A stretch of 45,672 nucleotides of DNA, from NCBI GenBank assembly GCA_045114775.1, contig JBGULC010000040.1:1-45672 (forward strand). Reading direction: 5' to 3'. Position numbers and translations under genes: made by a program. This document shows positions 8,027-16,289 of the stretch, one piece after another. Position 1 is the first letter of the stretch. Each line of letters starts with the position of its first letter. The stretch comes from UBA3792 sp045114775 (GTDB lineage: Bacteria; Bacillota; Clostridia; Christensenellales; CAG-138). A model generated the notes under the pieces. That model had not been told where the DNA came from, did not search any database, and saw only the letters and a list, made by a program, of their open reading frames with translations.

Positions 8027-8220
8027 TCGACACGTTTGCGCTCGGCGACACGGTGAAAATGAAAAAACCGCACGCATGCGGGAATGATTTGTGGACCGTG
8101 ACGCGGACCGGCGCTGACGTCAAGATCAGATGCCTCGGCTGCGGCCGCGTGGTCATGCTCGACCGGCTGGCATTTCTGAAGGCTGCGAAGAAAATCATGG
8201 AGAAAGAATCGGAACTATGA
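8023..8220 (+). CDS. DUF951 small zinc-ribbon-like protein
   Basis: 65 residues. The ATG overlaps the hydrolase stop; GGGGGAGG (8011-8018) is the ribosome site. The pattern FALGDTVKMKKPHACG...W, then IRCLGCGRVVMLDR, is that of the DUF951 family, with His17, Cys19, Cys37 and Cys40 as likely metal ligands. Related proteins in Firmicutes are often encoded near the parB/mscS/ychF region; here it is coupled to signal peptidase genes. The molecular function is unknown. The stop again overlaps the next start (ATGA at 8217). Confidence 0.85.
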   Translation: MIDTFALGDTVKMKKPHACGNDLWTVTRTGADVKIRCLGCGRVVMLDRLAFLKAAKKIMEKESEL

Positions 8221-8882
8221 AGGAACAAACAATAACGGCCCGGGAGGGCGAAGCGATCAATCCGGTCCGGATGCCGTTGACAAAGCTTCGGCGCGAAGCG
8301 GAAAAGCGAAATGAAAATGCGGAAGGCGGCGGCGTTTGGCGCACGCTGGATTTTCTGCTGTACTTTCTCATGGTCGTTATGGTCATGTTTTCATTCCGTG
8401 CGGTCATCCTCGATCCCGTACGCGTGGAAGGAACGTCGATGATCGAAACGCTTGCGGACAAGGAGGTCATGTTGGTCAACCGCACCGCATACACATTTTC
8501 CGAACCGAAGCGCGGCGACATCGTGATCTGCTACTATCCCGATGCGTATTATACCGAGAACGATCTCAAATACGCCACGCGTGTCAAGCGTGTCATTGCG
8601 GTTGCCGGAGATAAGATCGAGCTGAAGGACGGCAGCGTTTATATAAACGGGGAACGTCTCTCGGAGCCTTATCTCAACGGCAAATATACGCCGGAAAAGG
8701 ATCTTGCTGCGGAAGGGATCCTGCCGGAGAACAGCGTCGTGCCGGAGGGTACGGTATTCGTCATGGGCGACAACCGCCCGTCGAGCCGCGATTCGCGTCT
8801 GGTCGGTCCGATCCCGATGGAACGCGTGATCGGCAAGGCCTTTTCGGTCGTTTATCCATTTAAGAATTTCCGATTGATCTGA
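8217..8882 (+). CDS. lepB: Type I signal peptidase (first of a tandem pair)
   Basis: 221 residues from the overlapping ATG at 8217. A basic cytoplasmic N-terminus of about 42 residues, unusually long for Gram-positive SipS types, precedes a single membrane segment (about 44-62). The catalytic Ser is in VEGTSMIETL (Ser74) and the general-base Lys in TRVKRVIAVAGD (Lys124). Box E is FVMGDNRPSSRDSR near residue 190. It cleaves signal peptides from exported proteins at the outer face of the membrane. It overlaps DUF951 by 4 bp and is followed after 2 nt by a second signal peptidase gene. Confidence 0.93.
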   Translation: MKEQTITAREGEAINPVRMPLTKLRREAEKRNENAEGGGVWRTLDFLLYFLMVVMVMFSFRAVILDPVRVEGTSMIETLADKEVMLVNRTAYTFSEPKRGDIVICYYPDAYYTENDLKYATRVKRVIAVAGDKIELKDGSVYINGERLSEPYLNGKYTPEKDLAAEGILPENSVVPEGTVFVMGDNRPSSRDSRLVGPIPMERVIGKAFSVVYPFKNFRLI

Positions 8883-8884
8883 GT

Positions 8885-9427
8885 ATGAAAACACGCACCG
8901 AACGGTATAAGCACGAGCATCGCGCGCAGGGATTTTTAAGCTGGATCTTTGCGGGCCTGTTCGGTCTTGCCGTCGTGCTGTTCGTGCTGTTCGTGTGGTT
9001 TTCGCCCGTGCACATTGCGGATACGTCTATGGAGCCGACGCTGAAAAGCGGCGACACGGTCTTTTATGATCGGCTGTACCGGCATTTTCATGAATATGCG
9101 CGCGGCGATATGATCGTGTTCCGCGATCCGGACACGCAGGAGCTTCTCATCAAGCGCGTGGTTGCGCTCGGCGGAGAAACGGTCGAGGCAAAGGAAGGCG
9201 TTCTGATCATCGACGGGCAGTTCGGCATGGACGAGCATCGCTACGCCGCCTCGAAGACACCGGATTTCGAACGGGTCGAGGTCCCGGAGGGCATGGTTTT
9301 CGTGCTGTCCGACAACCGTACGTTCGGCGAGGACAGCCGCATAGAGACGATCGGCTGCCTTGCGCCGGAGGACATTTTGGGGCTTATCCGCGTGCGCATC
9401 CGCGATTTTACGTTTTTTACCCGATGA
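8885..9427 (+). CDS. lepB: Type I signal peptidase (second of the pair, short form)
   Basis: 180 residues, starting 2 nt after the previous stop with only a weak ribosome site, so translation is probably coupled. Membrane segment at about 18-40; catalytic Ser48 (ADTSMEPTL) and Lys90 (LLIKRVVALGGE); box E reads FVLSDNRTFGEDSR, with Ser in place of the usual Gly before DNR. It diverges strongly from its neighbour and may have different substrate preference or form part of a two-enzyme set; this is inference. The thiT promoter starts 3 nt after its stop with no visible terminator, so some read-through is possible. Confidence 0.92.
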   Translation: MKTRTERYKHEHRAQGFLSWIFAGLFGLAVVLFVLFVWFSPVHIADTSMEPTLKSGDTVFYDRLYRHFHEYARGDMIVFRDPDTQELLIKRVVALGGETVEAKEGVLIIDGQFGMDEHRYAASKTPDFERVEVPEGMVFVLSDNRTFGEDSRIETIGCLAPEDILGLIRVRIRDFTFFTR

Positions 9428-9430
9428 TAC

Positions 9431-9459
9431 TTGACGAAACCGCTCGGTTTTGCTAATAT
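9431..9459 (+). promoter_or_regulatory. Promoter of the TPP riboswitch-thiT unit
   Basis: TTGACG (9431-9436), 17-bp spacer, TAATAT (9454-9459); transcription would start about 9466, at the 5' edge of the aptamer. Confidence 0.75.
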
Positions 9460-9462
9460 AGA

Positions 9463-9546
9463 CCCGACGCAGGGGCGCCGAACGACCTTCGGCTGAGAAG
9501 CACCCTTGGAACCTGTTGGGTCATGCCATCGTAGGAAGCGTAAGTC
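9463..9546 (+). ncRNA. TPP riboswitch (THI element)
   Basis: The conserved core is visible in order: AGGGGCGCC (9471-9479), CTGAGA (9493-9498), ACCCTT (9502-9507), GAACCTG, GGGTCATGCCATCGTAGGAAG (from 9518) and a closing helix between GACGC (9466-9470) and GCGT (9538-9542). It binds thiamine pyrophosphate and should reduce expression of the downstream thiamine transporter. Confidence 0.95.
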
Positions 9547-9558
9547 ATAAGCTTTTCG

Positions 9559-9594
9559 GATGCCGTCCCATCGGGACGGCGTCAATGATTTTTT
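9559..9594 (+). promoter_or_regulatory. Riboswitch expression platform hairpin
   Basis: An 11-bp stem (9559-9569 with 9573-9583, one wobble) is followed after 5 nt by six T's (9589-9594), and the ribosome site GGAGGG begins at 9595. The gap before the T tract is unusual for an intrinsic terminator, so control could be by termination or by masking translation start. Confidence 0.65.
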
Positions 9595-9605
9595 GGAGGG
9601 TAATT

Positions 9606-10514
9606 ATGGAAGACGTCAAATTCATCCTGCTGGAAAAGCTGGAAAAGATCAAGACTCCGCAATGGCTTTGGATCGTTGCGGCGGTCATCGTGATCGGCGC
9701 GGTTGCGCTGTGGGCGGTCTATTACCGCAAAAAAGAGGGAAACAAGGCTGTGAAGATCGTCGGCATCGTTGCGATATGCTTCATCGTCGCCGCTTTCGCT
9801 GCACATATGATCGTGATCATGGCGCTGAGCCCGACGGAATACGATCCTTCTGTGATGCCGCAGCTCGTTTCCTATCTGCTGCCTGCTTTTGCGATCCTGG
9901 CGGGCTTCGTCCTGTTCGTCACAGGATTGATCGTCGGCGTTTCCGACCGTGAACGTACACCGCATAAGGTCGATGTGCGCGCGCTGACCTACGGCGCTAT
10001 CTGCGTCGCAACGTCGTTCGTATTGAGCTACATCAAGCTGTTTTCCGCGCCGCAGGGAGGCTCCGTTACGCTCGCTTCCATGCTTCCGATCATGCTCTAC
10101 GCAAGCATGTACGGCACGCGTCGCGGTCTTTTGGTCGGTCTCGTCTACGGTCTTCTGCAGTTTATCCAGAAGCCGGAGATCACGCACTGGGCGCAGGTCG
10201 TGCTCGATTATCCGGTGGCGTTTGCGGTAATCGGACTCGCCGGTATTTCCAAGCATATCCCGGCGGGGATCATGAAGCTCCCGATCGGAACGGTCATCGG
10301 CGGATTCGCCCGTTTCGTCATTCACACGCTCTCGGGTTTCCTGTTCTTCTCCGAGGTGCTGAACGGCAATGCGCTTGTTGTCTCTGCAGTATACAACGGC
10401 TGGTATATGCTGTTCGACACGCTGATCTGTTTCGTGCTGGCGTTCCCGGTCGCCGCGATCGTAAAGCGCGCGGGCATCGGACCGCAGGAAAAGCCTGCAC
10501 CGAAGAAGGCATAA
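9606..10514 (+). CDS. thiT: Thiamine ECF transporter S component ThiT, with N-terminal extension
   Basis: 302 residues; GGAGGG 5 nt upstream sets the start. The ThiT domain occupies about residues 120-285: RALTYGAICVATSFVLSYIKLF, QGGSVTLASMLPIMLYASMYG, then KPEITHWAQVVLDYPVAFA, the thiamine-binding signature. About 110 extra N-terminal residues carry three predicted membrane segments (about 19-40, 48-70, 88-112), not part of the usual 190-residue ThiT. The riboswitch upstream supports thiamine as substrate. ThiT works with the shared EcfA/EcfA'/EcfT module, which is not in this window. Confidence 0.93.
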   Translation: MEDVKFILLEKLEKIKTPQWLWIVAAVIVIGAVALWAVYYRKKEGNKAVKIVGIVAICFIVAAFAAHMIVIMALSPTEYDPSVMPQLVSYLLPAFAILAGFVLFVTGLIVGVSDRERTPHKVDVRALTYGAICVATSFVLSYIKLFSAPQGGSVTLASMLPIMLYASMYGTRRGLLVGLVYGLLQFIQKPEITHWAQVVLDYPVAFAVIGLAGISKHIPAGIMKLPIGTVIGGFARFVIHTLSGFLFFSEVLNGNALVVSAVYNGWYMLFDTLICFVLAFPVAAIVKRAGIGPQEKPAPKKA

Positions 10515-10528
10515 GGATCCGTACACAG

Positions 10529-10565
10529 GCACGGCTGTTCAGAGAACGGCTGTGCTTTTCTTTTG
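10529..10565 (+). terminator. Terminator after thiT
   Basis: A 12-bp stem with two wobble pairs (10529-10540 with 10544-10555) is followed by TTTTCTTTT. The next gene's -35 overlaps this T tract. Confidence 0.85.
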
Positions 10566-10591
10566 CATCCGGTGTCGTTCTGTGCTACAAT
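10563..10591 (+). promoter_or_regulatory. Promoter of the membrane-tethered sigma factor gene
   Basis: TTGCAT (10563-10568), 17-bp spacer, TACAAT (10586-10591). The leader would be about 78 nt. Confidence 0.7.
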
Positions 10592-10675
10592 AAAAGAAAT
10601 TCATGAAATCGTCAAACCGAACGAGGGCCTTCCGCGTCTATAGAGTAAAACACGGAAAGAATGGAGAGTACAATT

Positions 10676-13600
10676 ATGAGATGCCCAAACTGCAATACGG
10701 TATTACGGGAAGGGGACAAATTCTGTTCCGTCTGCGGTACATCGGTCGAATCGGCGTCAGAGGATCGCTGCAGCTGCTGCGGCGAAAAGATCCGGCCGGG
10801 CGCGGCGTTCTGCCCGTCGTGCGGGAATCCCCTGAAGGCGCAGCCGAAGTCCCCCGCGCGCGTCGGCAGCCCTGCAGAGCCCTCGCCGGAGGAAAGTGCG
10901 GAAAAGGCCGCGCTGAAGGCGCAGACGGAGACGCTCGTGCGCAACGCGCAGGCGGGTGATCCGGACGGTTTTTCCGAGCTGTACAGGCTCTATTATCAAA
11001 AGGTCTACGCGCTTGCGAAGACGACGGTCAAGACCGACGCCGATGCTGAGGATGTATTGCAGATGACCTTTCTGAAGGTTTGGAACAACCTTGATAAGCT
11101 CAAAAATCCCGGTGCGTTTTCGACATGGATCCAGCGTATCACGCTGAACCAGTGCTACAGCCTGATGCGGAAGAAGCATCCGGAGATCTCGATCGACCGG
11201 GACAGGGACGACGATGAGGACAACGCGCCGATCCAGCTCGAATCCGATCTTTTGCTGCCGGAGGTATACGCTGAGCGAAACGACCTCAGAGCGCGGCTCG
11301 GAAAGATCGTACATGAGCTCAGCGACGTGCAGCGGCAGACGATCGACCTGTATTATTACGACGGATTGCCGGTTGAGAACATCGCCTGGATCATGGGCTG
11401 CAGCGTGAATACAGTCAAGTCCCGTCTGTTCCTTGCGCGAAAGTCAATCAAGACGGAGATCGAGGAGCAGGAGCGCCGGTCCGGACAGCCGTTCTTCGGC
11501 ATCGTCGGACTCGGACTCATTCCGTTCGGCAAGCTCTTCTTTGCCGAAACGCAGGCCGCGTCGCTGTCGCAGGCAGCCGCGTCGCAGGTATTTGCAAGGA
11601 TCGCGGGCGGCATTGCCGCAGCAGCCAATGCGGCGGCCGCGGGCGGAGGCGCCGCCGCGAAAACGGGCGTCGGAGCAGCTGCAAAAGCGGGAGCCGGAGC
11701 AGCCACAAAGACCGGCGCAGGCGCAGCGGCAAAAGCAGGCGCGGGAACGACGGCTAAGGTCGCGGCTGCAGCCGCTTCCAAGAAGGTCATTGCGGGCGTC
11801 GTCGCGGCGGTGATCGGCACGGGCGCGGTTGCCGGAGGCACGGTCGCAACGGTCAGCGCGGTACGGTCGCGCAGCGAAGACAAACCGGCGATCATCGCCG
11901 AAGCGACGGAGGATCCGTATGCGCCTTTTGATTTCGGACGGCAAGAACCGACCGATCCGCCCGCCTGGGGCGGGACGGCAGCGCCGGAGCCGATCGTGAC
12001 GGAGACGCCGGAGCCGGGGCTTTCCGAGACCGCGCGCGCGGCGTATCGGGCGTATATCAAGGTGCTGGAAGACAACCGTGCCGTGATCGACGCCTATACG
12101 TGGCAGAAGAACGATACATGCTATTCATATCAGAACGATTACGGTGATAACGAGGCGTATGAGGCGGGGCCCTATCGGGCTGTTTCACGACCGGTCGCGC
12201 TTCGCGATATCGACGGAGACGGGCTTTTCGAACTCCTTTACTGCGCGCCGGACGAACCGACGGATACGGAAGGTGATTTCGTTCGTCTGCATATCGTCGA
12301 TTGGGTCGACGGCGCGGCAAAGACCGTCTATGTCGACAATGACGACGATCTCTTTACCCATGGCGAGGAGGACTATGTTTACTACCAGCTCGAAGGCGAA
12401 CAAACACTGTATCAACAGTATTCGGGCGGCGACGACGAAGGCACATGGTATTGGATCGCCCGTTATATGCGGCAGCCGGACGGGACCTTTGCGATCGAGA
12501 AGATCGGAGAACGAGCGGAAGACAGGGAAATCGCATACGAGCTGATGTCCACGTACAACCGCTCCGAAAGGAAGCTTGCGATGACCGCGGATGAGGCGAT
12601 CGAATACCTCCGTGGGCTTTTGGACGGAAACCCGGACGCACAGCCGGAAGAAGCCGTGTTCAACGCCGCGTTCCGGGCATACCGGGATTATCTTAGAGAG
12701 CACAGGGCGGAGATCAACGCATATATCTGGCAGGAAGAAGGATGGGATGAGGCGTTTGAATGGCTGTCGGACGACCCGGACAACTGGAATGATCCCGGCT
12801 ATTACGACCTGAACAGGCTTGTGCCCGGCGCGGTGCGGCCGGTACCGCGCGCCGTGGCGCTGTACAATATCGTCGGCGATACGATCCCGGAGCTGATCCT
12901 GCTGCGCGGACCCGATTCGACGCGGTTCGATTACAATACCTTTTCCCGCCTCACGATCCTGACGTACCGCAGCGGACAGCTCGTTACGCTTTATGACGGC
13001 GATTGGAACCGGTTGGAGTCGTTTGAAGGCGCGTATGAATTCCGTATCATCGCGGGATCGGGCGCGCATAAGCTGATCGGTTTCTGGACTGACGGCATGA
13101 CGTTGTATTGGGAGAATACATACTATGTTTTCACCGAGACCGCAGACGGGCTTCTGGAACGGACGACGATCCTGACGGATTACCATGAAGATGCAGACGG
13201 CGAAGAGGAAGAAGATTATGATCGTCGGGAATACCGCGGCACGGCGGTCGATGAGCAGACCTACCGGACGAAGCTGTTTGAGCTGTATGCGGAACGGTCG
13301 AATCAATTGATCTGCAGCGGCTGCAGCGATGGGGACGATCAGGAGAGAGTCTCCGCCATGACCTGCGACGGGATGATCGCCTATCTCGACGCGATGGCAA
13401 ACGGCGCCGGCGCCGAACCGTCTGCGTATAACGCGTATTTTTCCGTTCTGGAGGGATATCGGTCAGACATCGAATGGTATGAGGAAACGATGCGGGCGTA
13501 TTTCTCGTATCTGCCGGATTACGGGACGCCGAAAACGGTCGCGCTGCGCGACGTATACGGCGACGATACGCCGGAGCTGCTCTTTTTGTTGCAGGATGAA

Positions 13601-14068
13601 TCGGACACGTTTCAGGAGGGTTCCGGTCTTGTGATCGCGACGTTTGAAAACGGAAAGATAAAGTTCCTCTTCTCCGGACCGATCTGCTCCGACAATATTG
13701 AAGAACGGTTTTATCTGTATCAGCTTCCCGGAGAGAAAACACTGTATCTGTACGACAGCAGCGGCCATGACCGTGTGTTGACAGAAACACATACGGCATT
13801 CGTGCCCGACGGAAAAGGCGGGCTGAAGATGAAAGAAGTTCTGTCGATCACAGAGGAAGGACGCCCGGGAACAGGCGACAAGGTCTATTCCTGCGAGATC
13901 GACGGCAGAAAGGCAAGCAAGAGTGACTCTGACGCAAAGATCGCGTACATCGAACAGAATCAGGATTACGTGTTTACCGGCAACCTGGATCTGCGCGGCA
14001 ATTCTCCGAAAAGCACGGTTCCGCCGATGACGTACCGCGAAGCCGTCGATTGGCTCAAAAACCACTGA
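10676..14068 (+). CDS. Zinc-ribbon/sigma-70/transmembrane fusion with three-repeat ectodomain
   Basis: 1130 residues; GGAGAG 7 nt upstream selects the ATG at 10676. Order of parts: two zinc ribbons (Cys3/6/17/20 and Cys32/35/46/49); sigma region 2 (about 99-170, GFSELYRLYY...DAEDVLQMTFLKVW...); sigma region 4 (about 215-265, LSDVQRQTIDLYYYDG...CSVNTVKSRLFLARK); an Ala/Gly-rich low-complexity stretch (about 295-367); one membrane segment (about 371-396); a Pro/Thr linker; then three related units starting near 456, 666 and 918. Each unit has a Y-x-AY...-E helix, an ALRDIDGD-x-x-x-ELL strand resembling Ca-binding VCBS-type motifs, and closes with M-T-x-x-E-A-I-x-YL. It looks like a sigma factor physically joined to its sensor, so release would need proteolysis. 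Function is inferred from architecture. Confidence 0.85.
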   Translation: MRCPNCNTVLREGDKFCSVCGTSVESASEDRCSCCGEKIRPGAAFCPSCGNPLKAQPKSPARVGSPAEPSPEESAEKAALKAQTETLVRNAQAGDPDGFSELYRLYYQKVYALAKTTVKTDADAEDVLQMTFLKVWNNLDKLKNPGAFSTWIQRITLNQCYSLMRKKHPEISIDRDRDDDEDNAPIQLESDLLLPEVYAERNDLRARLGKIVHELSDVQRQTIDLYYYDGLPVENIAWIMGCSVNTVKSRLFLARKSIKTEIEEQERRSGQPFFGIVGLGLIPFGKLFFAETQAASLSQAAASQVFARIAGGIAAAANAAAAGGGAAAKTGVGAAAKAGAGAATKTGAGAAAKAGAGTTAKVAAAAASKKVIAGVVAAVIGTGAVAGGTVATVSAVRSRSEDKPAIIAEATEDPYAPFDFGRQEPTDPPAWGGTAAPEPIVTETPEPGLSETARAAYRAYIKVLEDNRAVIDAYTWQKNDTCYSYQNDYGDNEAYEAGPYRAVSRPVALRDIDGDGLFELLYCAPDEPTDTEGDFVRLHIVDWVDGAAKTVYVDNDDDLFTHGEEDYVYYQLEGEQTLYQQYSGGDDEGTWYWIARYMRQPDGTFAIEKIGERAEDREIAYELMSTYNRSERKLAMTADEAIEYLRGLLDGNPDAQPEEAVFNAAFRAYRDYLREHRAEINAYIWQEEGWDEAFEWLSDDPDNWNDPGYYDLNRLVPGAVRPVPRAVALYNIVGDTIPELILLRGPDSTRFDYNTFSRLTILTYRSGQLVTLYDGDWNRLESFEGAYEFRIIAGSGAHKLIGFWTDGMTLYWENTYYVFTETADGLLERTTILTDYHEDADGEEEEDYDRREYRGTAVDEQTYRTKLFELYAERSNQLICSGCSDGDDQERVSAMTCDGMIAYLDAMANGAGAEPSAYNAYFSVLEGYRSDIEWYEETMRAYFSYLPDYGTPKTVALRDVYGDDTPELLFLLQDESDTFQEGSGLVIATFENGKIKFLFSGPICSDNIEERFYLYQLPGEKTLYLYDSSGHDRVLTETHTAFVPDGKGGLKMKEVLSITEEGRPGTGDKVYSCEIDGRKASKSDSDAKIAYIEQNQDYVFTGNLDLRGNSPKSTVPPMTYREAVDWLKNH

Positions 14069-14097
14069 TCAGGGACGATTCAGAAGAGAAAAGGATT

Positions 14098-14856
14098 ATG
14101 GAAAAATACTTCAATGTCAACGACGCGGGCTTCAGCATCCGCTGCAAGCTTTACGCAAAGGATCCGAACGATGTCCGTACGCTTGTGATTTGCGGGCACG
14201 GCTTCGGCAGCGATAAGGACAACAAATCGGCGGCGAAGCTTGCAAAGCACCTGCTCGAAAAGAATCGCGGCGCCGCTGTGCTGACCTTCAACTGGCCGTG
14301 TCACGGCGACGACGTGAAAAAAACGCTGCGTCTTGCCGATTGCGACGCGTATCTTTCCGCCGTTCTCAACTGGGCGAAGATGCGATACCCGTCCGCCGCG
14401 CTGTTCGGTCACGCAACGAGCTTCGGCGCGTATCTTTTTCTGAAATACCTTTCCGAACACGGCGATCCGTTTCAGAAGATCGCGCTGCGCTGCCCTGCCG
14501 TCGTGCTGTACGATGTGTTCGTAAACGCGATTATGACGGAAGCCGATCTCGAACGGATCAAAAGGGGCAAGCCGGTCCCGGTCGGCTTCGACCGCAAGGT
14601 CGAGATCGACAAGGCGTTTCTAGACAGCGTCAAAGAGACGGATATTACGCAGCGGGATTTCCTTCCGTACGCAGACGAGCTTCTGATCGTGCACGGCACG
14701 AAGGACGAGATCGTACCGTTCGACGCGGTCAAGGCGTTTGCGGAGAACAACGTGATCGACTTTGAGCCGGTCGAAAACGCCGATCACCGCTTCCAGTCGC
14801 CGGAGAAGATGGACTTCGCAATCGCAAAAATCTGCGCGTTTTACGGTCTGAAATAG
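14098..14856 (+). CDS. Alpha/beta hydrolase (serine hydrolase/esterase-like)
   Basis: 252 residues; AAAAGGA upstream supports the ATG at 14098, 29 nt after the sigma-fusion gene, so the two are probably co-transcribed. Visible features are ICGHGFGSDKDN (oxyanion loop), NWPCHGDD, the nucleophile elbow HATSFGAY (Ser108), the acid in IVHGTKDEIVPFD and the late His in ENADHRFQSPEK. This pattern fits cytosolic peptidase/acyl-esterase-like hydrolases of about 250 residues. There is no signal peptide or membrane segment. The substrate is unknown. Unlike the hydrolase at 7139, its catalytic triad looks complete. Confidence 0.85.
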   Translation: MEKYFNVNDAGFSIRCKLYAKDPNDVRTLVICGHGFGSDKDNKSAAKLAKHLLEKNRGAAVLTFNWPCHGDDVKKTLRLADCDAYLSAVLNWAKMRYPSAALFGHATSFGAYLFLKYLSEHGDPFQKIALRCPAVVLYDVFVNAIMTEADLERIKRGKPVPVGFDRKVEIDKAFLDSVKETDITQRDFLPYADELLIVHGTKDEIVPFDAVKAFAENNVIDFEPVENADHRFQSPEKMDFAIAKICAFYGLK

Positions 14857-14877
14857 ACGTCCGTAAAGACGAAGGGA

Positions 14878-14906
14878 TTGACAGTCTCCTTGTTAGATGA
14901 TATATT
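14878..14906 (+). promoter_or_regulatory. Promoter of the Pro/Thr-rich protein and mscS
   Basis: Consensus TTGACA (14878-14883), 17-bp spacer, TATATT (14901-14906). The leader would be about 33 nt. Confidence 0.8.
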
Positions 14907-14945
14907 ATTTATAACATCATTATTCTGGTTCTACGGGATCACGGT

Positions 14946-16289
14946 ATGCATGAGGTAGACAATCACGCTCCCGAGATCGCGCCGATGCACGAGCCGGTAC
15001 GGGGCGTCAAACACAAAAAAGGATTGTTCGGAAGCGCAGCGCCATTCATCGCGGCGGCTGCGGCGGGCGTTGTTTTGTTTTCGGGCGCGCTGTCGCCGAC
15101 GCCACAGAAGAGCGACGTCGAACCCGATCCCATCGTGAAAGCCACAGCTTCTCCCGCGCCTGTTCTGACGCCAGACCTCACCTTTTCTCCTGTGCCTACA
15201 TCTTCTCCGACACCGACACCGGAAGCAACATCTACCCAGACGCCGGAAATAACGTCAACGCCAACGCCTGCGGCAGAGCCGACCGTTGCCCCCACGTTGA
15301 CGCCGACACCGACTCCGACCGCAGCTCCCACTGCTGCGCCTACCGCGACCCAGACAGCGACGCCGGCACCGACCAAGGAACCTTCTGTACCGACTGTCGC
15401 GCCTACGCCCACATCTACGCCGACGCCTACACCTACAGCGACGCCGGCACCGACGCCTACATCTACGCCCGCGCCTACACGCACGCCGACGCCTACGCCG
15501 ACGCCCGCGCCTACGCCGACACCCACGCCTACGCCGACGCCTACGCCGACGCCCGCGCCTACGCCGACACCCACGCCTACGCCGACACCCACGCCTACGC
15601 CGTCATCGTCGCCGATCACGCATAACAAACCGGAGATTGTCGAATGGTTTGCCGCACCCTGGAATGATGATTTTCCGACGAACGGAGAATTTATGGTAGG
15701 CTTCCAGCTCGATCTGTATGATCTGAAGGGCGGAACTGCGACCGCGACGCTGTACAGCAATGAAAGCGGTAGTTATACGTCAACAGGAGAGACGACTACC
15801 TACGTCGACGACGATGAGGAATCATGGATGTATTCCGAATTCCACTATTTCCTCGATCGCGGCTCTTCACCCGGAAAAACGGCGAATGTCAAGATCGTTA
15901 TTGATTACACCTATCCGGACGGCGTTTCAGAAACGCTCGAATCAAATGAGATGTTCGTGTACAGCGGCACTTTCATCACACCGTCTTCCGCAACCGTCAG
16001 CGGTTCCGCGGACTCGCCGACGCTGACGGTGGAGTTCACCGTAGACACGAGCATGGTAGACACTTCGCAAATTGATCTTGACAGCGCGATTTACTCTATG
16101 AACCGCAAGATCTCCGATGACGAATGGGAATACGTTTCGCTGCCGACGCCGACCGTTTCGTGGAACGGAAACATCGTACGTTTCGTGTTTGATATGACGG
16201 AATCACTGCCGTCCGGGCAGTATAAATTTGATTGTGCTTTGTACTATAACGATTGGGAGGGAGAATCAAGTGAAACATTCAACGTCTGA
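14946..16289 (+). CDS. Membrane-anchored Pro/Thr-rich surface protein
   Basis: 447 residues. A basic N-terminus (to about 28) and one hydrophobic segment (about 30-50, FIAAAAAGVVLFSGAL) act as an uncleaved anchor. Residues about 60-220 are almost entirely Thr-Pro/Ala-Pro repeats, a typical wall-spanning spacer. The C-terminal 225 residues are acidic, aromatic and beta-type with two Ig-like halves (about 225-330 and 335-447); no known family is recognised. The ribosome site is weak; an alternative ATG lies at 14985. The 3' end overlaps mscS by 20 bp, suggesting an operon in which a surface protein and a pressure-relief channel are made together. Confidence 0.75.
   Translation: MHEVDNHAPEIAPMHEPVRGVKHKKGLFGSAAPFIAAAAAGVVLFSGALSPTPQKSDVEPDPIVKATASPAPVLTPDLTFSPVPTSSPTPTPEATSTQTPEITSTPTPAAEPTVAPTLTPTPTPTAAPTAAPTATQTATPAPTKEPSVPTVAPTPTSTPTPTPTATPAPTPTSTPAPTRTPTPTPTPAPTPTPTPTPTPTPTPAPTPTPTPTPTPTPTPSSSPITHNKPEIVEWFAAPWNDDFPTNGEFMVGFQLDLYDLKGGTATATLYSNESGSYTSTGETTTYVDDDEESWMYSEFHYFLDRGSSPGKTANVKIVIDYTYPDGVSETLESNEMFVYSGTFITPSSATVSGSADSPTLTVEFTVDTSMVDTSQIDLDSAIYSMNRKISDDEWEYVSLPTPTVSWNGNIVRFVFDMTESLPSGQYKFDCALYYNDWEGESSETFNV
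15483..15578 (+). repeat. Perfect 48-bp tandem duplication in the Pro/Thr spacer
   Basis: Bases 15483-15530 and 15531-15578 are identical and each encodes 16 residues of Thr-Pro/Ala-Pro. They lie in a longer (ACGCCGACGCCT)-like tract (about 15380-15605). Perfect identity despite codon freedom points to recent duplication by slippage. Confidence 0.9.

Noticed and set aside
12185..13306. Minus-strand 373-codon frame within the sigma-fusion gene
   Set aside because: No domain, no ribosome site, and it covers conserved repeats of the plus-strand protein.
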